Positions 1 to 13,019 of a DNA stretch of 64,000 bases are shown piece after piece (the stretch's first letter is position 1; every line of letters starts with the position of its first letter). The stretch comes from Monodelphis domestica (lineage: Eukaryota; Chordata; Mammalia; Didelphimorphia; Didelphidae): NCBI RefSeq assembly GCF_027887165.1, contig NC_077228.1:384376456-384440455 (forward strand). The letters run 5' to 3'. The translations under genes and the position numbers were made by a program. Below the pieces are notes generated by a model that was given only the letters and a program-made list of their open reading frames with translations, had not been told where the DNA came from and ran no database searches.

Positions 1-9
1 TGTGATTCT

Positions 10-115
10 AGTCCTTTGAGAGCAGAGATTAACTGATTTTTTGTATTCTTATTCCCATAACCTAGCACAGTGCCTGACACAGAGTAGGTACTTAGCAAAT
101 GCTTGTGGATTAATA
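10..115 (+). mobile_element. L2 LINE 3' end
   Basis: AGCACAGTGCCTGACACAGA followed by a GCAAATGCTTGT end. Confidence 0.75.
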
Positions 116-293
116 ATCTGTGTAAAGTACTCCAACTGATTCTGTGTGAGCTGGTGGATTCAGTATGGACAGCTTCCATGTGCTGTCAGTAAAATGTGGG
201 CATTTAGCCTTCTGTAGTCTTTCCTTGACAATATAACTTGTATATAGGGATGAATATAGAACTAAATAGGCAAAGAAATTGAGATAGGTGTCA

Positions 294-615
294 TGTCTAT
301 TTATCTATCTATTTATGACTAATATTCTCATGTGTAATAAGTAGAGATGGCTATAAAGCTAGATAAACAGAGAGAGATAAATGATGGATGAATAGATAGT
401 AAATATTCTCTCAATATAGAAAATGAATGGATAGATGAATAAATATTTATTCTATGTTTATGAATATATGTACATTAAAATATATTATATATATATGCAT
501 ATATATATACATAGAGAGAATGTACCCAACTGTCTTTGTAGCCATATCCATATGCAAACACAGCCAAGAGAAAGAGACAGAAAGAGACAGAGAGTCAGAG
601 AGCCAGAGAAAGAGA
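294..615. repeat. Degenerate simple repeats
   Basis: GATA/TCTA-type tract (294-440), AT-rich tract (478-512) and GAGA-rich tract (555-615), next to each other. Confidence 0.75.
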
Positions 616-663
616 CTTTTTATTGTACTTTTTTTTAAGTTGGGGAAAGAAAAGTTGTCCTGT

Positions 664-1298
664 GAAAAAAGACTTGTACCAAAATATTCATAGCTGCACT
701 CTTTGTGGTGGCAAAAAAAATTAGAAAATGAGGGGATGCTCATCAATTGAGGAATGGCTGAACAAATTCTGGTATATGTTGGTGATGGAATACTATTGTG
801 CTCAAAGGAATAATAAACTGGAGGAATTCCATGGAGACTGGAATAACCTCCAGGAAGTGATGTAGAGTGAGAAGGGCAAAGCCAGGAGAATATTGTACAT
901 AGAGACTGATACACTGTAGTATAATCGAACATAATGGATTTCTCTACTAGCAGCAATGCAATGATCCAGGACAATTCTGAGAGATCTATTAGAAAGAACA
1001 CCATCCACATTCAGAGGAAGAATTGTGGGAATAGAAACACAGAAGAAAAACAACTGCTAGATCACATGGGTTGATGGGGATATGATTGGAGATGGAGACT
1101 CTAAACAATCACCCCAGTGCAAATATCAATAATATGTAAATAGTTCTTGATCAATGACACATGTAAAACCTAGTGGAATTGCTTGTTGGTTATGGTAGGG
1201 AGGTGGGGGTAGGGTAGGGAAAGAACAGGAATCTTGTAACCATGGAAAAATACTCTAAATTAATTAATTAAATAAAATTTTCCAAAACTTAAAAAAAA
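664..1298 (+). mobile_element. 5'-truncated L1, 3' end, with TSD
   Basis: Contains the last ORF2 codons (a diverged form of EEFHGDWNNLQ), the 3' UTR and an A-tail. TSD AAAGTTGTCCTGT at 651-663 and 1299-1311. Confidence 0.9.
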
Positions 1299-1311
1299 AA
1301 AGTTGTCCTGT

Positions 1312-1955
1312 CCTATCACCTAACTTAATAGTGTTGCAGAACGCAGAAACACAAGATGATTCTGAAGTTTCCTGATCTGTGAAATGAAAAGGTTAGACCA
1401 CAATTCCTTGGATATCCCTTCCAACTCTAATGTTTCGTGCTTCAAATGAATCTGAGATCCTGAATTAGGATATGAAGGTTAAATCAAAACCATGAACTAC
1501 ACTTAAAGTTAGCATTCAGGGAAAATTCTATTACAGAGAATCTCCTAAAAACAAAATCAATGAATGAAATAAGTTCAAAGCATTACATCATCAGAAATAT
1601 GCCTAATAGCCATTCACACCCTAACACCAGGAAACATTTTCAGTAGCTTCTGGAAGCCTTTTCCACATCAAACTCCTTTAAAGTAATGGCACACTCTTTA
1701 TAGACTGATCCAGTAAATTTAGGATGGCATAACCTTCTAATTCTCCATTCAAGTCTGACCCCAAAGCCAGAGAGGTGACTCTGAGTTTGAGAATCCCAAG
1801 CTGGAAAACTCTATGATAGCCAGAGAGTATGTCTGCTGAAGACTGACCTAGCTATATTCAATGAGATTCATCCCCAAATAATGAGGTATTTTGGTGGTCA
1901 CAGCAATTGATGAAACCATTACATTAAAGCACAGATAGGTCATACTCTGGGTCAG
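1312..1955. other. Unclassified intergenic sequence
   Basis: No coding potential or repeat recognised. Confidence 0.5.
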
Positions 1956-1959
1956 TGGG

Positions 1960-2150
1960 TCTTAGAATCATAGATTTAGAGCTAGTACGAATCTCATTGA
2001 CCAACTAGTTCACCCCTTCATCTTACAAATGAGAAAATTGAGACTTACAGAGATGAAATGTCTTGCCTAAGATCACACAGGTAGTGAGTATCAGGGTGAA
2101 TCCAAGCCCTCTGACTCTAAAACCAATGTTCTTTTCACTAAACAATGGAA
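1960..2150 (+). mobile_element. MIR-type SINE
   Basis: AATCATAGATTTAGAGCTAG, AAATGAGAAAATTGAGACTT, then GATCACACAGGTAGTGAG. Confidence 0.75.
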
Positions 2151-2248
2151 GTGTCCTACACTCACAAAACCATAAGTCTTTCAAAGTTCTGAGACATATA
2201 ACTTGCTCAAATTACTTTCATCAAAAAGTAGTTACAACAATACTTTCT

Positions 2249-2376
2249 TTTTTTATTTGCAATTTTTTATTTAACTAATTAATTTAGAATATTTTTCCAT
2301 GCTTACATGATTCCCTCCCCTCTTCCCACTTCCCCTCCTGTAGCCAACAAGCAATTCCACTGTGTTTTACATGTCA
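2249..2376 (-). mobile_element. 128-bp 5'-truncated L1 with TSD
   Basis: Only the very end of the L1 3' UTR, inverted. Flanked by TACAACAATACTTTCT at 2233-2248 and 2377-2392 (16/16 identical). Confidence 0.88.
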
Positions 2377-2392
2377 TACAACAATACTTTCT

Positions 2393-3300
2393 AAGTGTCT
2401 CCAAGTTTCTCCTAAGATGGGGAATACAAGCTTTCTGTACTATTCTATAAAAAAAAACATAAAACATCTTTACAATTAAAGTAACACATATTAATTATGA
2501 ATTTTAATGCCATCTTTCACTTGAAAAGATGAACAAAATGCCTTTTGACAAAGACTGGGAAATCTAGATTTGGAATGGACCTTAAAAGCCATCTAGTTTA
2601 ATTCTTTGAAAAATGAATAAATTTCCATTACAATGCCAAGAAACTATTATCCAGATTCTGCATGGACATCTCTACTGATAGAGATCTTATTACTTCATAA
2701 AGTAGCCTATTCTTCCTTAGAACCACACTCAAGTTTTTCCATTTATTGAGCCACAAGCTCTACTTCCTTTATTTTGCAACAAGGGAGTTTTAATTATGAA
2801 GTGCAATTACAATCATTATAGTGTCAATACTACTATACATTTTGCTACCAGAGGTTCTTGGCTGCCACATCAAATGCTTGGTATAGGGACATACCTGCCC
2901 ATTACCCAACTTCCATGAGAAGTAGGAGTGCTTAACAATGAAGTGAACTGAAAGGTACTTTGGTATGTTGTTTTTTAATTTGGCTTAACATGCTAAAGCA
3001 GAACAAAAGGAGATTTCTAATCCTAAACATGTGCCTTTCTCTGCTGTTCTTATTTACCCCCTTGAGAGAATTTGGGGAATTCAAGAAGACATAGAGAAAA
3101 AAAATTCTTCAGAATAGTTTTCAGAATTTATCTAATTCAGAATTCAGCTGATTAGGTCCATTTTCTTAACCTCTTTTTTTTTTTTTTGGAGTTCAAGAAT
3201 ATGCTAATAATAGTCAAGCTATTAAAAGAATTAAGTTTTGAAAATGACTCAGGGAATTCTTCCTGTTTGGACAGTGAGCCAGATTATTTCATTGACTGAC
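2393..3300. other. Unclassified intergenic sequence
   Basis: 2570-2770 has the look of a very old dispersed repeat (GACATCTCTACTGATAGAGA) that I cannot name. The rest shows nothing. Confidence 0.4.
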
Positions 3301-3304
3301 AACA

Positions 3305-3660
3305 GTTTTATTCTCAATCAGTAATTTGGTCAGTCAATCAGCAAGTATTTATTTGGCCTTTATTATGTGCCAGACACTATATTAAATGTTGGGGACCAAA
3401 TGAAAGAGAAAGATATACTTGACCTCAATGGGTTTTCAATCAAATGGAGGAGACATCATAGAACGACTATGTGCATACAAGATATATTATATAGAGTAAA
3501 TTTGGAGGCTTTCTCGTTCACACTAAAGCGACTAGGGAAGACTTTCTTCAGAGGGTGAAATTTTAGATGAAACTTGAAGGAAACCAGGAAAATCAGAATG
3601 TAGAGGTGAGGAAGGAGAGCATTCCAGTCATGGAGGAAAGCCAAGGAAAAAAATATTTAC
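3305..3660 (-). mobile_element. L2 LINE 3' end
   Basis: Reverse complement of the L2 tail. Plus strand reads CAATCAGCAAGTATTTATTT, TATGTGCCAGACACT and later ATGAAACTTGAAGGAAACCA. Confidence 0.75.
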
Positions 3661-3785
3661 TCCATGTTGGTAATCTAATCATTTCAAATGGTTGCTGTAT
3701 TATTTTGCTATTTATTGACCTAATACATAGAATATTATAGCTGGAAGGAATCTCAGACCTAATTAACATAATAATGGTCATTAAA

Positions 3786-3985
3786 AAAACTCTTACCTTA
3801 AGGAAGTCTTAGAATCAATACTATACATTGGTTCCAAGGCACAAGAGCAATAAGAGGCAGACAATGGGGGTTAAGTGACTTTCCCAGGGTCCAACAGCTA
3901 GGACGTGTCTGAGGCCAGATTTTAACCCAGGACATCACTTTTCCGGGCCTGGCTCTTTATCCACTGAGTCTTGTAGCTACTCCAA
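3786..3985 (-). mobile_element. MAR1-type tRNA-derived SINE
   Basis: Inverted full unit, from the CTTACC...GGTTCCAAGGC end to GGCCTGGCTCTTTATCCACTG. Confidence 0.85.
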
Positions 3986-4025
3986 TGCTTGTCATTTTAA
4001 AGATGTGTACCTAAAGTACCTAAAA

Positions 4026-4362
4026 ATAAAGGACTTTTACCTTCTGTCTTAGAATTGAAACTAAGTAATGGTTCCAAGGCAGTAAAGCAGCAAAGGATTG
4101 GCAGTTGGGGTTAGGGGGCTTTAAAATGCTAAGACCAGGAAACCAGCTACTGGAGGGGACTGATTAAGGTGTAGAACTTCCTCTTTCCTCCACTAAGCTG
4201 GTCAAACTCATGAATGTTCCTTATGTCTCTCCTGGTTCCATCTTCATTATATTTCATATTTTCTCTGCTTTTTGACCATTTCTCTTGACTATAGTACCAA
4301 GGACCACCTGGCTCTAGGCCTGGCTCTCAAACCAATGAGCTGCCTAACTGTACCTCCAATGC
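4026..4362 (-). mobile_element. MAR1-type SINE, interrupted
   Basis: The tail half (4026-4117) and head half (about 4318-4362) are separated by about 200 bases of unclassified sequence. Confidence 0.6.
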
Positions 4363-5092
4363 CCTTTCCATTATAGCTACTCTTTCCAGATGTTTCTATG
4401 TGAAAGTTCAATACATTTGGAAATAATCACATAGAACCTTTTAAAACAGAGGATCACTTCCAGGTAAACATGGCTACAGTTTAGATATAGGAATCTACCT
4501 CTCCTCAGCAACTACATAGACTACATCAAAAGGCCAAAAAAAAAAATGAATTCATATGAACAAAGGGACTCCACATAGGGCACAGTACTGAAGGTACATG
4601 GGATTTTGGGCATTTCTACACTATAAGGGGGTAAAATAGCTTCCACCAAAACTCAAGCTGATCTACCATCCCCCACCTATGGAGCCAGTGAGCTAGACTC
4701 AGAGTTAACATGTGCTATAATCAGTGAGCAAGTGAGGCTCACCTATAAGTCCTTGGCAGCTAACTAAGACCACCAAAGACCTACCCCTGAAAGCAGCTAG
4801 AATTGAGATCCCATCTGGCAGAAGAGTGCAGACCTTGGGTGAGGAGATAGCACAGAGAAGGCTTGCAAAGGACAGAAACTCCAGAGACTCAAGAAGTGGT
4901 CTCAGGCAAAAACCTTGCTCCTTAACTTCATACACAGAGAGCCGGCCCTCCTCACTCAAACTTCTGCAGGAAGGAAAAAGCACAATAGTGAAGGCAAAAA
5001 AATGGCCAGGAAAAACAACTTCCCAACACCAAGAAAAATAAGAAGAAGGCATTGACACTGGAAAAATTTTATGGAGGAAAAATCCAGACTAC

Positions 5093-5754
5093 TGTGAAGA
5101 TTGGATTTGGTATCCCCTGATTGTAACAATGAAGGTACTTAGCTCTTCCTTTATTGTGAAGATTAAGTTGTAATCCTCTGTCTATTTTTAGTTTTTAATC
5201 CCCAAAAGTGTAAACCCAGTACTTAAAGTAGATCTACCCATTTTAACCACAAAAAGGTGTGAACTATCTACAAAAAGGTGTGAACTAACCACAAAAGGTA
5301 TGAACATCCATTTCATACATTGAGTGGGAGGTCTGTGACCCATGTATGAAAGAGTGGGCAGTCCTAGAAAGGAGCATCTGCTATGATTGGTAGATGTAAA
5401 ATTTAGGGGAGGTGACACAAGAGAAAAAGGTCTTTAAATAGAGGAAACAGAGGCACACAGAAAGAAATCGAAGCATTCAGTGACTCAGAGTTGGACTGGA
5501 ATACAGATCACTTGGATCAACAGTTACTCAGTCTTAGAGTGAGATCAAACAGTCACTCAAACTTGGAGTGAAGAGAGACACTTGAGAAGAGACTGGAAGA
5601 TAGACACTCAGACTTGGAGTGAAGACTCACTTCCTTAACATTGTAAAATAAATTACCATTACTTCCATTTTACTTTAGTAATTCATTTTGGGATTTAGAA
5701 ATTAAATCCCTGGTGACCACAAATTAAATATTTAGTCCAACCATGAAATTAACA
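5093..5754 (+). mobile_element. Solo LTR of an endogenous retrovirus
   Basis: 662 bases, TG...CA ends, flanked by a 4-bp duplication CTAC (5089-5092 and 5755-5758), sitting in ORF1 of the old L1. It has three 21-bp direct repeats at 5245-5305, a TATA-like TTTAAATA at 5433-5440 and AATAAA at 5647-5652. No internal retroviral sequence remains, so it is a recombined remnant. A 4-bp TSD fits gamma-type (ERV1) elements. Confidence 0.8.
5245..5305 (+). repeat. Three 21-bp direct repeats in LTR U3
   Basis: The core ACAAAAAGGTGTGAACT is repeated at 21-base spacing, the third copy diverged. Such tandem blocks in U3 often act as enhancers; here that role is inferred. Confidence 0.75.
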
Positions 5755-8700
5755 CTACAGAGGAAATAACAGAAGAGGACATACAAATAAATACATCCAA
5801 ACCTTCCCCCAAAAGTGGAAATTGGCCACAAGCTCTTGAAGAATTTAAATCAGAGCTTATCTAAAAGATGGAAGAATATTGGCAAGAAAATTGGGAAATA
5901 GTTCAAAAATAAAAAAACAGTTTAAAAGACAGGAACTCCCAATTGGAGAAAGAAGTCCAAAAATCAAATAAAATAATAAATAAATTAGAGACCAAAAGTA
6001 AACTGCTTGAAGTCATGAAATGCAGAATAAGCCAAACCAAGAAAGGAAAAATCCAAAGGTCATAGTGGAAAATCAAAATATTAGAGCTGAAAATCAGTCT
6101 TTAAAGACCAGAATTAGGCAATTAGAAGACAATGATCTCACAAAAATAGCAAGAATTAATGAAGCAAAACCAAAAGATTAACAAAATAGAAGGAAACATG
6201 AAATATCTCACTGAAAAGATGACTGACCAAAAAAAATAGGTCTAGAGGAGACAATTTGAGATTCATTGGTATACCTAAAACCCCCAAAATAAACAGAAAC
6301 CTTGACATCACACTACAAGAAATTATCCAAGAAAACTGCCCTGATGTTATTGAACAAGAGGGCAAAATAGACATTGAAAGAGTTTATAGAACACCCTCTA
6401 CATTAAATCTTCAAAAGACAACCCCCAGGAATATAATTGCCAAATTTAAGAGCTTCCAAGCTCAGTAAAAAATTTTACAAGAAGCCAAAAAGAGACAATT
6501 CAGATATCAAGGAGCACCAATCAGGACCACACAGGACCTGGTAGCTTCCACACTAAAGGACTGCAAGGTTTGTAATATGATATTCAGAAGGGCAAGAGAA
6601 TTGGGTGTTCAACCAAGGATCATCTACCCATCAAAACTGACTATGTACTTCTAGGGGAAAGTATGGGCATTCAACAAAATAGAAGATTTCCAAGTATTTG
6701 TAAAGAAAAGACCAGAACTAAGTGGAAAGTTTGATATCAAAACACAAAGAGCAAGAGAAACATGAAAAGGTAAATAATAAAGAGAGAGGAAAGGGGGGAA
6801 ATGTTTTTTATTTAAATTTTCCTTCTTTAAGGGTTTCAATAAGATCAAATTGTTTATATTAATATGTGGGAAAATGTTATTTGTAACTCTCAAATCTATA
6901 TTCACTATTATGTTAATTTGAAGAATCATTCATAGGTAAAGATTAGGGTAATAAGTGGTCTAAGATGATATGCAAAGAAAAATGGAGAGGGGAATAGAAG
7001 ATGGCACCAAGAGAAACTTGAAGGAATAAGATAAATAGGATAATCACAAAGAGGCTCATGGGAAGGAGAGGGGAAGAATACTATTATAAGAAGGAGAGGA
7101 AGAGAGTACTAATAGGAAATACTTAAATCTTACTCTCAATGAAATCAATTCTGAGAGGGAAGAGCATCTAGATCCATTGGGGTATAGAATTCTATCTTAC
7201 CCTACAGGGAAAGTGAGAAGAGAAAAACTAAGGGGGAGAGTGGGGTGGAGAGAACAAAAAAGTAGGGAAAGAGAAGGGGGAGGGAACTTAATAGACACTA
7301 AAAAAATAAGAATAAGGGAACAAAAAGGGAGGGGGCAGAAAGGGAAGTATAATAAGTGTAGGGATTGGGGGATTGACTAAAATCAAACCACTGGTCTAAA
7401 AATATATAGCGAAAGAAGAAAGGGTAGAACTAGGAGAGGATATCAAAATGCTGGGGAATACAGAGGTGGTTATCATAACTCTGAATGTGAATGGAATGAA
7501 CTCATCCATAAAACAAAAGTAAATAGCAGAGTGAATTAGAAACCAAAATCCTACCATATGTTGTCTACAAGAAATACACATGAGGCAGGTATATACTCAC
7601 AGAATAAGGATCAAAGGCTGGAGCAAGATCTATTGGACCTCAACTGAGAAAAAGAAGGCAGGAGTTACAGTTATGATATCTGAAAAAGCCAAAGTAAAAA
7701 TAGATTTGAGCAAAAGAGATAGGGAAGGTAATTACATCCTGATAAAAGGAAGTATAGACAGTGAGGAAATATCAGTACTAAACATGTATATACCAAATAG
7801 TATAGCATCCATATTTCTAAAGGAGAAACTACTGGAGTTGAAGGAGGAAATAGATAGTTAAACTATACTAGTGGGATACCTGAACCTTCCTCTATCAGAT
7901 CTAGATAAATCAAACTAAAAAATAAATAAGAAAAAGATAAAATATGTGGATGAAATCTTAGAAAAAATAGAGTTAATAGATACGTGAAGAAAAATAAATA
8001 GGGACAAAAAAGGAATATACCTTTTCAGCAGCACATGGTACATTCACAAAGATCAACCATGTATTAGGGCATAAAAACATGGCAAACGAGTGCAAAAAAA
8101 AGCCGAAATAATAAATTCAAATAAATTCAAACTTTTCAGATCATAATGTAATAAAATAATAATTAGTAAGGGTACATGGAGAGACAAATCAAAAATTAAT
8201 TGGAAATTAAATAATATGATTCTCCAAAACCAGTTAGTTAAAAAACAAATCAAAGAAACAATTAATAATTTCATTGAAGAAAATTATAATGATGAGACAT
8301 TCTCTCAAAATCTATGGGACATAGCCAAAGCAGTACTTAGGGGGAAAGGAGGGCAGAGGTCAAAGAACTGGGCATGCAAATCAAAAAACTTGAAAGGGAA
8401 CAAATTAAAAATCCCGAGATGAAAACTAAATTAGAGATCCTAAAAATTAAGGGAGAAATTAATAAAGTCAAAAGTGAAAGAACATATTGAATTAATAAAT
8501 AAGACTAGTAGCTAGTACTTTAAAAAAAAACAAATAAAATAGCCAAAGTACTGTCAATCTAATAAAAAAAAGAAAAGAAGAAAATCAAATTAACAGTATC
8601 CAAGATGAAAAGGGAGACCTGACCTCCAATGAAGAGGAAATTAAGGCAATCATTAAAAACTATTATGCCAATTACGTGGCAATAAATATGACAATCTAGG

Positions 8701-9311
8701 TCATATGGATGAATTTTTACGAAAAAATAAATTGCCAAGATGAACAGAACAAGAAATCAAATACTTAACGTCATGTCAGAAAAATTAATTGAACAGGTCA
8801 TCAAAGAACTCCCTAAGAAAAAATCCCCAGGGCCTGATGGATTCACAAGAAAATTCTATCAAACATTCAAAGAACAACTAATCCCAATACTTTACAAACT
8901 ATTTGACATAATTTGAAAATAAAGAGTTCTACCAAATTCCTTTTATGGCACAAATATGGCACTGATTCCAAAGTCAGGCAGGTCAAAAACAGAGAAAGAA
9001 AACTATAGACCAGTCTCCTTAATGAACATAGATGCAAAATATTTAAATAGAATACTAACAAAAAGACTCCAGCAAGGGATCATGGGAATCATTCATTATG
9101 ATCAGGTGGGATTTATACCAGGAATGTAAGGATGATTTAATATAAGGAAAACCATCCACATGACTGACCATATCAACAAGCAAAGCAACAAAAATCACAT
9201 GATTATCTCAATAGATGCAGAAAAAGCCTTTGATAAAATACAACACCCATTCCTATTAAAAACACTAGAAAGCAGAGGAATATAAGGGTTGTTCCTAAAA
9301 ATAATAAACAG

Positions 9312-9349
<38 letters not shown>

Positions 9350-9350
9350 T
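9312..9350. repeat. (TA)n microsatellite within L1 ORF2 remnant
   Basis: Nearly pure TA with one G, placed where other L1 copies have only a short TATATA. Confidence 0.9.
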
Positions 9351-11394
9351 AAAACCATCAACTAATATCATCTGCAATGGGGATAAACTGGATGTATTCC
9401 CAATAAGATCAGGAGTGAAACAAAGATTCCCATTATCACATCTATTATTTGACATTGTACTAGAAACACTAGAAGTAGCAATTAGAGAAGAAAAAGAAAT
9501 TGAAGTTGTTAAAATAGGTAATGAGGAGACCAAGCTATCATTCTTTGCAGATGATATGATTGTCTACTTAAAGAATCCTAGAGAAAATTCACCAAAAATC
9601 TAGTAGAAATAATTAACAACTTTAGCAAAGTTCCAGGTTACAAAATAAACCCACATAAATCATCAGCATTTCTATATATTCCCAACACATCTCAGCAGTA
9701 AAAGTTAGAAAGAGAAATTCCATTTAAAATCACCCTAGACAATATAAAATACTTAGTCTGCCGAGACAAAGACAGGAACTATTTGAACACAACTACAAAA
9801 CACTATCCACACAATTAAAACTAGATCTAAATAATTGGAAAAACATTATTCATGAGTAGGATGATCTAACATAATAAAAATGACTATCCTACCCAAACAA
9901 TTTACTTATTTAGTGCCAACAAAAAAATCAAGACTATCAAGAGAAATATTGAAAAAAATGTGAAGGAAGGTGGCCTAGCAGTATCAGACCTCAAGCAGTG
10001 GTCATGAAAGCAATATGGTACTGGCTAAAAGAAAGAAGGGAGGATCAGTGGAATAGACTTGAGGTAAGTGACCTCAGCAAGACAGTCTATGATAAACCCA
10101 AAGATCCCAGTTTTGGGGACATAAATGGGTGAATGACTTGAATATAAAATACGTAAATTAGGTGAACACAGAATAGTATACTTGTCAGATCTTTGGGAAC
10201 GGAAAGATTTTAAGACCAAGCAAAAGTTAGAAAAAATTACAAAATGCAAAATAAATAATTTTGATTACATTAAATTAAAAAGGTTTTGTACAAACAAAAC
10301 CAATGGAACTAAAATGAGAAGGGAAGCAACAAATGGGGGGGGGTCTTCATAACAAAAAACTCTGACAGAGGTCTAATTTCTCAAATTTATAAAGAGCTAA
10401 ATCAATTGTACAAAAAAAATCAAGCCATTCCCCAATTGATAAATGGGAAAGGGACATGAATAGACAATTTTCAGATAAAGAAATCAAAACTATCAATAAA
10501 CACATGAAAAAATGTTCTAAATCTCTTATAATCAGAGAGATGCAAATCAAAACAACTCTGAGGTACCACCTCACACCTAGAAGATTGGCTAACATGACAG
10601 CAAAGGAAAGTAATAAATGTTGGAGGGGACGTGGCAAAATTGGGACATTAATGCATTGCTAGTGGAGTTGTGAACTGATCCAACCATTCTGGAGGGCAAT
10701 TTGGAATTATGCCCAAAAGGCGCTAAAAGACTGCCTACCCTTTGATCCAGTCATAGCACTGCTGGGTTTGTACCCCAAAGAGATAATAAGGAAAAAGACT
10801 TGTACAAGAATATTCATAGCTGCACTCTTTGGGGTGGCAAATTATTGGAAAATGAGGGGATGTCCTCCGATTAGGGAATGACTGAACAAATTGTCATATC
10901 TATTGGTGATGGAATACTATTGGGCTCAAAGAAACAATGAACTGGAGGAATTCCATGTGAACTGTAATGACTTCCAGGAATTGATACAGAGTGAAAGGAG
11001 CAGAACCAGGGGAACATTATACAGAGACTGATACACTGTGGTACAATAGAACATAATGGACTTCTCTATGAGTAGTCAGCATGAGTCCAAATCCAAAAAC
11101 CTGCTTGACAATTCCGGTAGCTGTTCTTGAAGAGTCTTAGTAGAGGTGTTCTTGGGTCCCAGAAGGAATAACGGGTCCCATATGGATGGGATCTTCCCTC
11201 CTTTCCTCCTCCACCTCCCAGACTGGAAGACCATTGCCTTCTCTCCCTCTGTCCCTCCTCCACTGCTCTTCAGCTGATCTTTCCTTCATCTTGGCTTCTC
11301 ATTGCAACCCCCAGGATCTCTCTTTCTTACATTACAATCTACACCTTGGGAAAATCACCTTGACATCTGTGAGGAAGATGGATTAGGGAAAGAC

Positions 11395-13015
11395 TTGAGA
11401 CAGACCAGTTATTACAAAGCTATCATAAAAGTTCAGGTGAGAAGTAATGGGGCCCTGAACTAGGATGGTAGCTATGGAAAGAGAGAGGGAAAGGGATGAA
11501 TAGGAGAGGTGTGTGTAGACAGTCATGATCAGATTTAATGATTGATCTCATGTGGCACCATATAAGGATAAAGAGTTGAAGATGAGTCAGATGGAACTTG
11601 GGTGACTATAAAAATGATAGTGCCCTCTGGTGGAGTTGTGAACTGATCCAACCATTCTGGAGGGCAATTTGGAACTATGCCCAAAGGGCGACAAAAGAAT
11701 GTCTACCCTTTGATCCAGCCATAGCACTGCTGGGTCTGTACCCCAAAGAGATAATGGACAAAAAGACTTGTACAAAAATATTCATAGCTGCGCTCTTTGT
11801 GGTGGCCAAATACTGGAAAACGAGGGGATGCCCATCAATTGGGGAATGGCTGAACAAACTGTGGTATATGTTGGTGATGGAATACTATTGTGCTAAAAGG
11901 AATAATAAAGTGGAGGAATTCCATGGAGACTGGAACAACCTCCAGGAAGTGATGCAGAGCGAGAGGAGCAGAACCAGGAGAACATTGTATACAGAGACTA
12001 ATACACTGTGGTATAATCGAACGTAATGGACTTCTCCATTAGTGGTGGTGTAATGTCCCTGAACAACTTGCAGGGATCCAGGAGAAAAAAACACTATTCA
12101 TAAGCAAAGGATAAACTATGGGAGTGGAAACACCGAGGAAAAGCAACTGCCTGAATACAGAGGTTGAGGGGACATGACAGAGGAGAGACTCTAAATGAAC
12201 ACTCTAATGCAAATACTATCAACAAAGCAATGGGTTCAAATCAAGAAAACATGTAATGCCCAGTGGATTTACGTGTCGGCTATGGGGGGTGGGGGGGAGG
12301 AAAAGAAAATGATCTACGTCTTTAATGAATAATGCTTGGAAATGATCAAATAAAATAAAAAATAAATAAATAAAAAAATGATAGTGCCCTCAACAGAAAT
12401 AGAAAAGTTCAGAAGAAGGAGAAAATGGTGAATTCTGTTTTTGGACATGTTGAGTTTCAGAATGACTACAGAACATTCAGTTTGAAATATCCAATAGACA
12501 GTTGGAACTCATGAGAAAGAATAAAGTTAGAGATGTAGATTTAGGAGTTATCTGTATAGAGATGATACTTAAAACCATAGGAACTGAGGAACTCTTTAAG
12601 TGGTAGAAAGAACAAGCAGCCCTAGTCAGAGTGTTGGGGTATGATCACAATGAAAGGTCATGCTATGGATGATGAACCAGAAAAAGAACTGAGTGGAGTA
12701 GGAGAGAAGTAGGAAGATCACGAAGAGAAAACAGTTTCTTGAAAGTTTAAAGAAGAGAGCGTATCCAATGGGAGGAAGTGGTGAACATTATCAAATGCTA
12801 CAAAAAAAAATCAAGGAGAATGAAGTTTGAGAAATAAAAACTCATTTGGCATGAAAGAGATCATGCGTATGAAGTTGAAAATGAGCTTCAAGGATTGAGA
12901 ATGGAATAAGAGGGTAAATGAAAGCAAGGACAGTTACTTTTTTGGAAGAGTTTGGCTATGACAGGAAGGAGAGAGACAGAAAGATTGAGGGGATGGTAGA
13001 GTCTGTCTATGTTGC
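11395..13015 (-). mobile_element. Old dispersed repeat, perhaps antisense L2, split by L1
   Basis: Low-identity match to a common mammalian repeat (TTCAGGTGAGAAGTAATGGG; TCTGTATAGAGATGATACTT). The parts at 11395-11609 and 12392-13015 are contiguous apart from the L1 insertion. The family is uncertain. Confidence 0.4.
11628..12373 (+). mobile_element. 5'-truncated L1 with 18-bp TSD
   Basis: The last 130 codons of ORF2 are open to the natural stop (to LWYNRT), followed by a 3' UTR with a G-rich run and an A-tail. TSD AAAAATGATAGTGCCCTC at 11610-11627 and 12374-12391. Among the younger insertions here. Confidence 0.92.
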
Positions 13016-13019
13016 CTGC

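Larger units (their letters stand above)
4455..11069 (+). mobile_element. Old near full-length L1, degenerate, lacks 3' end
   Basis: It starts with CTTCCAGGTAAACATGGC, a diverged match to the 5' end of the L1 at 35421. It then has a 5' UTR, ORF1 remnants (about 5001-6765, interrupted by a solo LTR; a readable piece at 6256-6468), an A/G-rich spacer and ORF2 remnants (about 7450-11060; endonuclease piece 7580-7861, FADD region about 9545-9560). The 3' UTR and tail are missing, and sequence from 11070 is unrelated. Many stops and frameshifts make it inactive. Confidence 0.85.

Noticed and set aside
447..1053. Minus-strand open frames at the left end
   Set aside because: Antisense of a truncated L1 3' end plus simple repeats.
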